A program made the translations under genes and the position numbers. The notes beneath the pieces are model-generated. The model was not told where the DNA came from. It saw nothing but the letters and a program-made list of their open reading frames with translations, and made no database searches. Below are positions 1-6,476 of a stretch of 7,014 bases of DNA, one piece after another; the first letter of the stretch is position 1, and every line of letters starts with the position of its first letter. The DNA comes from CAZMGV01 sp964621525 [NCBI: uncultured bacterium] (GTDB lineage: Bacteria; JAGRBM01), in contig CAZUMS010000054.1 of assembly GCA_964621525.1 (NCBI GenBank), forward strand, positions 1 to 7,014, read 5' to 3'.

Positions 1-1287
1 TGGAACCCGGTCCAGATGATGGGGTTCCTGACGATGCTGCTGGCCCTCGCGGCGACGGTCCACGGCCTCGCGTTTCTGCTGGAAACCGCCCGCGCCCCCG
101 CATGCCGGAAAAGCCGTGCCGGCCTCGCCGTCTGCGCCGTCCTGATCACGTCGGTGCATATCGCGGCAGCCGGGTTCTTCGTCCTGTTTGTGCTTCTCTA
201 CGGACTTGCGCGGAACGAACGCGCTTTCTGGAAAACGCTCGTGCCCGCCTTCGGGGCGGTCCTGGTCACGCAGGTCTTCTGGACACTGACGGGGGATACC
301 GGGGCCGGAGGGTTCAAGGAACCCTTCTCCGCTGCCTGGCAGGATGGTGCTGGCCTCAATGTCATCTCGGAACGGTTCGGGCTCGTCTGGAATCCCCTGA
401 CCATGAAACTCAACGTGGTGATGTGGACCCTGCTGGGCCCCTGGCGGATGGCAGGGCTCCTTTTTTCGGCTGCCGTGGTTGCAGGCGCAGCATCGGTGGT
501 TTTTCTGCACCGCAAGCCGGAGGGTTCAGGCTCCACACTCCTGCCAGCCTTCATCCGCTACCTGGGTCTGCTGGCGATCGCGGCGCTGCTGCTGCCCATG
601 GCGATCCAGCGGCCCAACGAGATCTTCTACTTTGACACCCGGCACCTCGTGCTGCTGTCGGTTCTGGCCGTATGCTCCATCCCGCCGGAACTGTTCCGAA
701 GCCAGATGGCAAAACTGACCGTCGCCGTGGCCGTGCTGCTTCTGGTGCTCCACGCGGGCTACCGGGTCCATGCCTTCATGGACGACGCCCGGCCGCTGCT
801 CGAACTGCTTGAAAAGCGCAAACCGAAGGGTCTCGTCTCCGTCTATGCCTTCCGGGACACCGGTACCGGCATCGCGCAGGAGATGCGGGTGACCCACTAC
901 CTTCCGATGTACCACGCGGTTTTCAACGACGGTAAGGTGGCCCAGTTCTGGGGCGGGAAGTATGCCAACATGCCGGTTTTCTGGAAGCCGGAGAAACAGC
1001 CGCCTCCCAGTGCCGATTTCATGGAGCGTATCTACAGGGACACGGAACTCGTGGAATCGGACTGGCTGCTCGTCCAGAAACCGGAAATGGGCGGGCCGCC
1101 CCGTCACCGGACCTACGCCTTTTACGCGGAACAGCGGATCCCCAAATTTGCAAGAAAAACCGAGTGCCGGGGCGACTGGTGCCTGTACCGGATCGACCGG
1201 GAGAAGCTCCTGAAGTCTCTGGAGGGGGATGCGGACCCGGAGAGCAGCGCCCCTCAACCCGGAGAGAGCGGTCACCGCGATGAGTAA
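1..1287 (+). CDS. Polytopic membrane protein, GT-C-like, first of a tandem paralogous pair (5' partial)
   Basis: The reading frame is open from base 1, giving 428 visible codons. The first residues (WNPV then GFLTML) align with residues 127 onward of the next gene, so roughly 126 N-terminal residues lie outside the window and the ATG at 16 is internal. The visible part has about seven hydrophobic helices, then a C-terminal soluble region of about 165 residues. Blocks shared with the next gene include AGFFVLF, LLGPWR versus VLGPWR, a loop ending FDTR or IDTR, FWGG-x2-ANMPV-x-WKP, and DWCLYRI near the end with a conserved Cys-x4-Cys pair. The many-helix layout with a C-terminal extracytoplasmic domain is like GT-C membrane glycosyltransferases, but the catalytic first loop is off-window and no named family is recognised. 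It ends with TAA 8 bases inside the next gene, so the two are probably cotranscribed and translationally coupled. Confidence 0.85.
   Translation, partial: WNPVQMMGFLTMLLALAATVHGLAFLLETARAPACRKSRAGLAVCAVLITSVHIAAAGFFVLFVLLYGLARNERAFWKTLVPAFGAVLVTQVFWTLTGDTGAGGFKEPFSAAWQDGAGLNVISERFGLVWNPLTMKLNVVMWTLLGPWRMAGLLFSAAVVAGAASVVFLHRKPEGSGSTLLPAFIRYLGLLAIAALLLPMAIQRPNEIFYFDTRHLVLLSVLAVCSIPPELFRSQMAKLTVAVAVLLLVLHAGYRVHAFMDDARPLLELLEKRKPKGLVSVYAFRDTGTGIAQEMRVTHYLPMYHAVFNDGKVAQFWGGKYANMPVFWKPEKQPPPSADFMERIYRDTELVESDWLLVQKPEMGGPPRHRTYAFYAEQRIPKFARKTECRGDWCLYRIDREKLLKSLEGDADPESSAPQPGESGHRDE
1261..1268 (+). promoter_or_regulatory. Likely ribosome binding site for the second membrane-protein gene
   Basis: The purine run GGAGAGAG ends 11 bases before the ATG at 1280. 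This spacing is slightly long but usable and supports that start over the in-frame ATG at 1229. The latter sits only three bases after a GGAGG and would overlap the upstream gene by 59 bases. Confidence 0.4.
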
Positions 1288-2908
1288 CGGTCAGCACCGC
1301 CTCTACTGGATCGTCTTTACGGTACTGGCGGCCGTGAATCTGGCGATCCTCGCCCTCTCGCCGACGCTCCCCAGCCTCGACGCGCCGATGCATCTCGCCT
1401 ACGTCCGGATTCTGGCGGACTACCACAACCCGTCCCTTCCGTTCCGGGACCTGTACGAGATCGTTCCGTCGTACCAGCCCTACTTCGTTTCGTACAAGTT
1501 CATGGCTGCCCTCGCGCCCGTTGCGGGAGTCATCGGCGCCTTCAAGATCTACCTCGCCCTCTACGCCCTGCTGCTCCAGTGGGGGGCGGCGCGGCTCGCG
1601 GACGCCATCGGCGGATCGCCGCGGAACTGGGCGGGCCTCTCCGGCGCGGTGTTCGTCTGGAACCCGGTGCTGTTCCTCGGCTTCCTGACGATGCTGATGG
1701 CCATGGCTCTGGTCCTTCACGGGCTCGCCTTCCTCGTGAAATCCGGCCGTGACCCCGGAGACCGGAGGAGCTGCTACGGCACGGCCCTGTGCGCCGTGCT
1801 GCTGATCTCGGCTCACCTGCCGACAGCGGGATTCTTCGTCCTGTTCTGCTTCGCTTACGCTGCGGCTGCGCGCTCCCGCGAACTCCTGAAGACCGCCGCC
1901 GCCGCTACCGGGGCGGCCGCGCTGACGCATGCAATCTGGGGGCTGTTCGCCGACACCGGCATGTCGAAACCGCTGGCTCCGGCAGGCCTGGCTTATGCGC
2001 ACGGCAAGGGACTGACGGTCATCGATGAGGTGTTCGGGTTCGACTGGGGCGGTCCGGTCGCGAAAGCCCATGCCGTTCTCTGGACAGTCCTCGGACCCTG
2101 GCGGCTGGAGGGTTTCCTGTTCGCGCTGCCTGTCGCCGCCGTGGCGGCGTTCCTCCTGTGGAAGCTCCGTGGAAGCGAAGACGATGCAGGCGGCACGGCC
2201 CCGGCGGCATTCCGCTGGCTCATGTATCTGGCGCTCATCGGGCTTGTGATCCCTGCGGGCATCCGCCGGCCCGCGGATATCGCGTTTATCGATACTCGCT
2301 ACTTCGCACTGCTCACGGGCGTCGCCCTGTGCGCGATTCCCGCACGTTATCTGGCCTCCGGCATCCAGAAGGCCGCCTTCGCCGGAGCGGCGTTTCTTCT
2401 GCTCGCCCATACCGGCTGGCAGGTCCATGCCTCGGATCGGGATATCCGCCCGATGCTCGGCCTGCTGGAACGGCACCGGCCGGACGGCGTCGTCTCCGTG
2501 CTTTCCTACCGGCACGAAACGCCCGGCATCACGCAGGAACTTCCGATCACGGTGTTCGCCCCGATGTATTACACGGCGCTGGACGGCGGGACCCTTTCCC
2601 TGTTCTGGGGCGGCCAGTTCGCCAACATGCCCGTACGCTGGAAGCCCGGGCGCCAGCCCGCCGGACCGGACACGCTCGGGTGGACGCGGAAGTTCCACGA
2701 TTCGGACCTCAGGAATTCGGACTGGGTGCTGTTCCAGAAGGCGGACCCCGAAGGTCCCCGTACGAAGATCGAGGAAGCCGCCTCAATCGCCGCACGCATC
2801 GCCCCCTATACAGAATCCGTGGACTGCTCGGCGGACTGGTGCCTGTACAGGATCCTGAAAGACCGCCTGCCCGCGGCTCCGAGGCCACGCGGAGAGGATT
2901 TCCAGTAA
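1280..2908 (+). CDS. Polytopic membrane protein, GT-C-like, second of a tandem paralogous pair
   Basis: A 542-residue protein from the chosen ATG. An in-frame ATG at 1229 would add 17 polar residues, but it overlaps the upstream gene more and has poorly spaced ribosome-binding signal. Helix 1 is at about residues 8-27, followed by a loop with an Asp-x-Pro-x-His motif (D34, H38). About eight or nine further helices lie between residues 75 and 378, then a soluble region from 380 to 542. This soluble part carries FWGGQFANMPV (442-452) and a C516/C521 pair just before the end, plausibly a disulfide in an extracytoplasmic domain. An acidic/His motif in the first loop, many helices and a C-terminal soluble domain resemble GT-C glycosyltransferases that use lipid-linked sugars, but this is inference: no family signature is certain, and an uncharacterised membrane family is equally possible. 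It overlaps the preceding paralogue by 8 bases. Confidence 0.88.
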   Translation: MSNGQHRLYWIVFTVLAAVNLAILALSPTLPSLDAPMHLAYVRILADYHNPSLPFRDLYEIVPSYQPYFVSYKFMAALAPVAGVIGAFKIYLALYALLLQWGAARLADAIGGSPRNWAGLSGAVFVWNPVLFLGFLTMLMAMALVLHGLAFLVKSGRDPGDRRSCYGTALCAVLLISAHLPTAGFFVLFCFAYAAAARSRELLKTAAAATGAAALTHAIWGLFADTGMSKPLAPAGLAYAHGKGLTVIDEVFGFDWGGPVAKAHAVLWTVLGPWRLEGFLFALPVAAVAAFLLWKLRGSEDDAGGTAPAAFRWLMYLALIGLVIPAGIRRPADIAFIDTRYFALLTGVALCAIPARYLASGIQKAAFAGAAFLLLAHTGWQVHASDRDIRPMLGLLERHRPDGVVSVLSYRHETPGITQELPITVFAPMYYTALDGGTLSLFWGGQFANMPVRWKPGRQPAGPDTLGWTRKFHDSDLRNSDWVLFQKADPEGPRTKIEEAASIAARIAPYTESVDCSADWCLYRILKDRLPAAPRPRGEDFQ

Positions 2909-2915
2909 ACTTCCG

Positions 2916-2948
2916 CCGGTCCCAGAGGGGTCAGCCCTTTTCGACCGG
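2916..2948. terminator. Hairpin at the convergent gene junction, possible bidirectional terminator
   Basis: The arms CCGGTC (2916-2921) and GACCGG (2943-2948) pair perfectly. Inside them AGAGGG (2924-2929) pairs with CCCTTT (2935-2940) including one G-T wobble, around a 5-base loop and a symmetric 2x2 internal bulge. The hairpin lies in the 22-base gap between the converging membrane-protein and rhodanese genes and runs into the last codons of the rhodanese. There is no T-run on either side, so it is not a canonical intrinsic terminator; it could still pause polymerase or protect 3' ends. Confidence 0.4.
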
Positions 2949-3290
2949 GAGGTCCGCCGCCCACCAGGCTTTCATGCCGCCGGCAAGCTGCCGGGCATCC
3001 CGGAAGCCCCGCTCCCGGAGCAGCCTTACGGCCGGAATGCTCCGGTGGGCGGACCGGCAGATCGCCACGACGGGTCGATCCGGGTCTAGGCCGAGAGTAT
3101 CCAGCCGGGATTTCAGCTCCGTCACGGGCACGTTCACCGAGCCTTCGATCCGGCTGGATTTCCATTCAGCCGCCGTGCGCACATCCAGGATCTGCGGCGG
3201 GACACGCCCGCGCAGCGCTTCCAACAGAGGAGCAGCTTGAATTTCGGGAACCTTCCCGAACGGAAGCCACCAGAGCAGACCGGAGGCCAT
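2931..3290 (-). CDS. Single-domain rhodanese-like sulfurtransferase
   Basis: A 119-residue protein that is essentially one rhodanese domain. LDVRTAAEW (35-43) is the typical start of the fold, followed by the IEGSVNVP stretch (48-55). The active-site loop CRSAHRS (78-84) has the catalytic Cys78 and the usual Arg at the sixth loop position, and GGMKAWWAADLPV (104-116) is the usual C-terminal helix and tail. All catalytic elements are present, so it should accept and transfer sulfane sulfur as a Cys persulfide; the physiological donor and acceptor are unknown. The first 15 residues include a short hydrophobic stretch (LLWWLPF) that is too short for a convincing signal peptide, so I infer a cytoplasmic protein. 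The start lies three bases after the stop of the peroxidase gene, with AAGAGG about 12 bases upstream, so the two form an operon. Confidence 0.92.
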   Translation of the reverse strand: MASGLLWWLPFGKVPEIQAAPLLEALRGRVPPQILDVRTAAEWKSSRIEGSVNVPVTELKSRLDTLGLDPDRPVVAICRSAHRSIPAVRLLRERGFRDARQLAGGMKAWWAADLPVEKG

Positions 3291-3293
3291 GAC

Positions 3294-4217
3294 TCAGGCG
3301 AACCTCTTGAGAAGCTGCGCCGACGGGACGAAGAACGTCGCGCCCGACACCGGTTTCACGATTTCCATGAGAAGGTCGTGCCGCCGGTCGCCGCCCACAC
3401 CGAGCATCCGGCGGAGCATCTTGAACGGAATGTCGAGGTCGCGGGTGTAGGCAATAAAGAAAAGCCCTGCTTCGCTCGTCGTCCCGTAGGGAAAGCTGTG
3501 CCGGAGGATCTGCAATTCGGCGCCGTTCTCCTCGATCACGACCCGGCTGATGTGGGCCTGCGGGTCCTTGCGGGCGGCTGAAAGTTGCGTACTGTTTTTC
3601 CGGGTGCGGCCAATGGCCCGTTCCTGGTCCGCCGGGGAAAGCTTTTTCCACTTGGCGAGGTTGTGGACGTAACGCTGCGTGAACACGTAGCTGCCGCCGG
3701 CGAACTCCGGGTCTTCCCTGCCGATGAGCGCCGCCGGGCCGCGCGCCTTTCCCTTGGGATTTTCCGTGCCGTCGATGAACCCCGTGAGATCGCGCCCGTC
3801 CAGGTACCGGAAGCCGTGAACCTCGTCCATCACCGTGACGCGGTCCCCGAGCACGTCGCGCAGCCTCATGGCCAGTTCGAGGTTGAGATCGTGCCGGTCG
3901 GACAGGATGTGGAACAGGAGGTCGCCCCCTGTATTCTCCGCCGAGTAGACCGGACCCCGTTCAGGAATGAACGGCCCGAGCTTCCGGGGCTTTTTGCCCG
4001 GCGAGAGCCGGTCCCACAGTTCGGGACCAAACCCCACACTGGCCACCAGCTTCGATTTCCCCTTGTCCAGCTTGCGGACGGAGGCCGCCAGTTTCTCAAG
4101 TCCCGCGGCCGCACGCGCTACCCCGGCGGCGTTGACGGCCGGGTTCACGATTTTCAGGACCAGAAACAGGGCCTGCGAACGGGGTTCGGGCAGAATCGCG
4201 GGCTGGGGTGTCGGCAT
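3294..4217 (-). CDS. DyP-type haem peroxidase (class B / YfeX-like)
   Basis: A 307-residue protein, the usual length for class B dye-decolourising peroxidases such as E. coli YfeX (about 300). The family hallmark GFIDGTENP is at 146-154, with Asp149 as the distal acid. His222 in AHISRV is the expected proximal haem ligand, and Arg239 in LQILRHSFPYG is the expected distal arginine, so the active site looks complete. The family reduces peroxide with haem and oxidises dyes, phenolics, Mn(II) or porphyrinogens; the natural substrate is usually unknown. There is no signal peptide or Tat motif, so it is probably cytoplasmic. The C-terminus stops at the end of the domain with no tail that would suggest loading into an encapsulin shell. 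A strong ribosome binding site supports the start. It is first in a two-gene unit with the rhodanese and divergent from the carbonic anhydrase. Confidence 0.95.
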   Translation of the reverse strand: MPTPQPAILPEPRSQALFLVLKIVNPAVNAAGVARAAAGLEKLAASVRKLDKGKSKLVASVGFGPELWDRLSPGKKPRKLGPFIPERGPVYSAENTGGDLLFHILSDRHDLNLELAMRLRDVLGDRVTVMDEVHGFRYLDGRDLTGFIDGTENPKGKARGPAALIGREDPEFAGGSYVFTQRYVHNLAKWKKLSPADQERAIGRTRKNSTQLSAARKDPQAHISRVVIEENGAELQILRHSFPYGTTSEAGLFFIAYTRDLDIPFKMLRRMLGVGGDRRHDLLMEIVKPVSGATFFVPSAQLLKRFA

Positions 4218-4222
4218 GTGGG

Positions 4223-4229
4223 CTCCTTT
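4223..4229 (-). promoter_or_regulatory. Strong ribosome binding site of the peroxidase gene
   Basis: On the minus strand this reads AAAGGAG, five bases before the ATG at 4217. It is the best Shine-Dalgarno sequence in the window and fixes the peroxidase start. Confidence 0.8.
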
Positions 4230-4275
4230 ACTCAGGTCCGGAGCTTACCCAAAAACCGGGCAGGGGCCTATGACA

Positions 4276-4288
4276 CAGGGCATCCCTG
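4276..4288. repeat. Short perfect palindrome in the divergent intergenic region
   Basis: CAGGG (4276-4280) and CCCTG (4284-4288) flank a CAT spacer. It sits in the roughly 100-base region between the divergent peroxidase and carbonic anhydrase starts, just upstream of the candidate carbonic anhydrase promoter, a reasonable place for an operator. Five-base arms occur by chance in GC-rich DNA, so the call is tentative. Confidence 0.25.
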
Positions 4289-4290
4289 CG

Positions 4291-4320
4291 TTGAGGTTTC
4301 GGCAGGCCTCTAGTAAAGAT
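4291..4320 (+). promoter_or_regulatory. Tentative promoter of the carbonic anhydrase gene
   Basis: TTGAGG (4291-4296) is a fair -35 box. Seventeen bases on lies TAAAGA (4314-4319), a poor -10 box with about three of six consensus matches. If used, transcription would begin around 4326-4328, at the second ATG (4328), giving a leaderless mRNA. The first ATG (4319) would then be untranslated. Confidence 0.25.
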
Positions 4321-4969
4321 GGGCCCGATGGAAAAACTGCTCGACTACAACAAGGAATGGGCGCGGCGGATGGAGGCGGAGCAGCCCGGCTTCTTCAAGC
4401 GCCTCTCGGACCAGCAGAGCCCCTCTTACCTCTGGATCGGCTGCTCCGACAGCCGGGTTCCCGCGAACCAGATCATCGGTCTCATGCCGGGCGAGGTGTT
4501 CGTCCACCGTAACGTCGCCAACATCGTCAACCATTCGGACCTGAACTGCCTGTCCGTGGTCCAGTATGCGGTCGAAGTCCTGAAGGTGAAGGACATCATC
4601 GTCTGCGGCCACTACGGCTGCGGCGGCGTCACCTGCGCACTGCAGAACGCCAAGATGGGCCTCATCGACAACTGGCTCCGGAATATCCAGGACGTGATCC
4701 GCGTGCACGGCAGTGCCCTCGACCTCATCTCCGACCAGAAAAAGAAGCTCGACACCCTCTGCAAGCTGAATGTCGTCGAACAGGTCCGCAATGTCTCCCG
4801 GACGACGATCCTCCAGGATGCCTGGCAGCGGGGACAGGACGTGTCCGTCCACGGCTGGATCTACGGCGTCCACAATGGCCTGATCGAGAACCTCAATGTC
4901 ACGATCGACGGGCGGAACCTGCCACGCCTGGAGGAAATCATCGCCGGGGCCGCCAGCCGGGTGAAGTAG
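4319..4969 (+). CDS. can: Beta-class carbonic anhydrase (Can-like)
   Basis: A 216-residue enzyme interconverting CO2 and bicarbonate in the cytoplasm, supplying bicarbonate for carboxylations. The zinc ligands are Cys42, Asp44, His98 and Cys101, with Arg46 partnering Asp44 in CSDSR; this spacing equals that of E. coli Can. Long blocks match Can: FLWIGCSDSR-like, FVHRNVAN, DLNCLSVVQYAV, CGHYGCGGV, LDTLC-LNV-EQV and HGW-YG-H-GL. Trp39, Arg64 and Tyr182 correspond to the Trp, Arg and Tyr that form the inhibitory bicarbonate site in type II beta enzymes, so pH and bicarbonate control is likely. Start choice is open: ATG 4319 reproduces Can numbering exactly, but ATG 4328 (giving MEKLLDYN) is equally plausible, and neither has a good ribosome binding site. 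The gene is transcribed alone, divergent from the peroxidase, with the kinase gene 118 bases downstream. Confidence 0.97.
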   Translation: MGPMEKLLDYNKEWARRMEAEQPGFFKRLSDQQSPSYLWIGCSDSRVPANQIIGLMPGEVFVHRNVANIVNHSDLNCLSVVQYAVEVLKVKDIIVCGHYGCGGVTCALQNAKMGLIDNWLRNIQDVIRVHGSALDLISDQKKKLDTLCKLNVVEQVRNVSRTTILQDAWQRGQDVSVHGWIYGVHNGLIENLNVTIDGRNLPRLEEIIAGAASRVK

Positions 4970-5049
4970 GTTCAGGCACCGCCCTGCGGCCGCAACCGGC
5001 ACTTCCGGGACCCCAGCTTCAATATGAGCCACTCCCCTCCCCTTTCCCC

Positions 5050-5078
5050 TTGGAATGCCAGCGGGGGCACGGGATAAT
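5050..5078 (+). promoter_or_regulatory. Promoter of the histidine kinase gene, probably giving a leaderless mRNA
   Basis: TTGGAA (5050-5055) and GATAAT (5073-5078) are good -35 and -10 boxes at the optimal 17-base spacing. The expected transcription start is 5085-5088, and the ATG of the kinase is at 5088. No Shine-Dalgarno sequence precedes that ATG, as expected for a leaderless message. Using the upstream in-frame ATG at 5055 would require a different promoter, since it lies inside this one. Confidence 0.55.
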
Positions 5079-5087
5079 GGCGCCCGA

Positions 5088-6467
5088 ATGACGCCTGTAT
5101 CTGACGACATTTTCGAACGGTTCCTGAACGAACAGTGGGTCCGGCGCGGACGCCTGGTCGGTATCATCGGAATCGGCTTCGGCCTCCTTCTCATGGGGTA
5201 CGACTACCTGCTGTATCCCGGCACGTTTCAGGAAACGACCTCCATCCGGATATTCCAGTTCGCGGCCATCTTCGCGCTGCTTGCCGTGTCGTTTGTCGAG
5301 CGCTGGTGGCACCTCGCCCGGATCTACGTGACGCTCGGCGTCGTCGTCTTCATCGCCGGCGTGGACATGATCTTTCACATTCAGGGGACGCAGGCCGCCC
5401 CGGACCGGGTGTTCGCCTATACGGCCACGACGTTCGTCGTTTTCTACCTCCTGCCCATCGGGAAGTGGGAAGGCAGCATCTATCTGCTGACGACCTACGC
5501 GGGGTTTGCCATCGCCGGCTGGGCGTTCGGCTTCCCGCCGCCGACATTCTCGGTCCCCTACCTCACACAGGCGGCCGTCACTGTCGCGGTCGGCGTGATC
5601 GGCAACTCCGTCTTCTACCGGACCAAGCGCGAGGAAATCGCGGCAAATCTCGCCCTCGAGTACCGATCAGAACAGCTTGCGGAGGCGAAGGTCGAGCTCG
5701 AAGCCACCCTCGCCGAGCTCAGGGCATCCCAGGCGGCCCTTACCCGCGCCGAAGGGCTCGCCGCCGTGAGCGAGTTCGTGAACGGCATCGCCCACGAGAT
5801 CAACAACCCGCTCGCGAGCGCCCGCAGCCTGCTGGAAACCCTGGACGACGACATCGTTCACGTACACCAGAACGGGCTCGGTTCGGTCCCCGAGGACGAG
5901 CTTCGCATGACCGTTATTGCCGTGAGGGGCGAGATCGACCGGGCCCGGACGCTCATCCGGGAGGTCCGCTCCCTCTCGGAGGAGATCCAGAAGTCGCCCG
6001 ACCATGTCGACCTTTCCCTGCTGCTCCGCGAGGTAATCAACGAGATCCGCACCGGTCCGCACGCGAACCTGAATCTGGAGCTCCGGCAGGACGGTGCCGT
6101 TCAGCCCCTGAAAGTCAGGGCCCACTACGCCCGGCTTCGCCGCGTGTTCCTCAATCTCCTCGACAACGCCATCGACGCCGAGAAGAAAGCCGGACACGAA
6201 CCCTCGATCACCGTGTCGCTGCAGCCCTCCGGCAACGGAGTCAGCGTCGTGGTCGAGGATCACGGCATCGGCATCGACCCGGCCATCCGGGAGAAGATCT
6301 TCCAGCCGTTCTTCACCACCCGCCGCGGCGAGCACCGGCCCGGCCTCGGACTCTATATCGCCCACGAGATCGTCCGGTCGCTCGGCGGCCAGATCGCTGT
6401 TGATTCGAACCCCGGCTCAGGGTCACGGTTCAGCGTCACGCTTCCGGCCGGACAGGCCGCCGCGTAA
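5088..6467 (+). CDS. Membrane sensor histidine kinase with a six-helix N-terminal region
   Basis: A 459-residue kinase from ATG 5088. An in-frame ATG at 5055 adds 11 residues but has a pyrimidine-rich upstream region and overlaps the promoter. Six hydrophobic helices lie at about residues 22-43, 54-73, 76-98, 108-124, 129-149 and 157-177, joined by short loops, so there is no large periplasmic sensor domain. A coiled-coil linker (about 180-224) follows. The HisKA H-box GIAHEINNPLA has phospho-acceptor His236. The ATPase domain is complete: N-box NLLDNAID (Asn356, Asn360), G1 box EDHGIGID (Asp391), F-box FQPFFTT and G2 box GLGLYIA, ending GSGSRFSVTLP. It should autophosphorylate and pass phosphate to a response regulator, none of which is in this window. 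The sensor region matches no domain I recognise; a signal within or at the membrane is likely. The glycosyltransferase gene starts nine bases downstream. Confidence 0.93.
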   Translation: MTPVSDDIFERFLNEQWVRRGRLVGIIGIGFGLLLMGYDYLLYPGTFQETTSIRIFQFAAIFALLAVSFVERWWHLARIYVTLGVVVFIAGVDMIFHIQGTQAAPDRVFAYTATTFVVFYLLPIGKWEGSIYLLTTYAGFAIAGWAFGFPPPTFSVPYLTQAAVTVAVGVIGNSVFYRTKREEIAANLALEYRSEQLAEAKVELEATLAELRASQAALTRAEGLAAVSEFVNGIAHEINNPLASARSLLETLDDDIVHVHQNGLGSVPEDELRMTVIAVRGEIDRARTLIREVRSLSEEIQKSPDHVDLSLLLREVINEIRTGPHANLNLELRQDGAVQPLKVRAHYARLRRVFLNLLDNAIDAEKKAGHEPSITVSLQPSGNGVSVVVEDHGIGIDPAIREKIFQPFFTTRRGEHRPGLGLYIAHEIVRSLGGQIAVDSNPGSGSRFSVTLPAGQAAA

Positions 6468-6476
6468 CCGCTGACC

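Noticed and set aside
16-1287. ATG at 16 as the true start of the first gene
   Set aside because: The frame is open to base 1 and the five codons before the ATG (W-N-P-V-Q) align with WNPV in the downstream paralogue, so the gene begins outside the window.
1019-2698. Long minus-strand open frame opposite the membrane-protein pair
   Set aside because: It is antisense to two clearly homologous membrane-protein genes, its product is rich in Arg, Gly and Glu with no domain, and it is a usual shadow frame in GC-rich DNA.
3294-3320. Encapsulin cargo-loading tail on the peroxidase (ends LLKRFA)
   Set aside because: The Leu-Lys-Arg resemblance lies within the normal end of the DyP domain; there is no flexible linker or extension, and no encapsulin gene is in the window.
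4985-4994. TGCGGCCGCA palindrome after the carbonic anhydrase as terminator
   Set aside because: It is a short self-complementary GC sequence with no loop and no following T-run, so it is not a credible terminator hairpin.
5055-5087. ATG at 5055 as the histidine kinase start
   Set aside because: It lies inside the promoter that best fits the gene, follows a pyrimidine-rich tract without ribosome binding signal, and adds an 11-residue polar extension of no recognised value.
4310-5194. Minus-strand open frame opposite the carbonic anhydrase
   Set aside because: It is antisense to an unmistakable carbonic anhydrase, has no recognisable domain and no ribosome binding site evidence.
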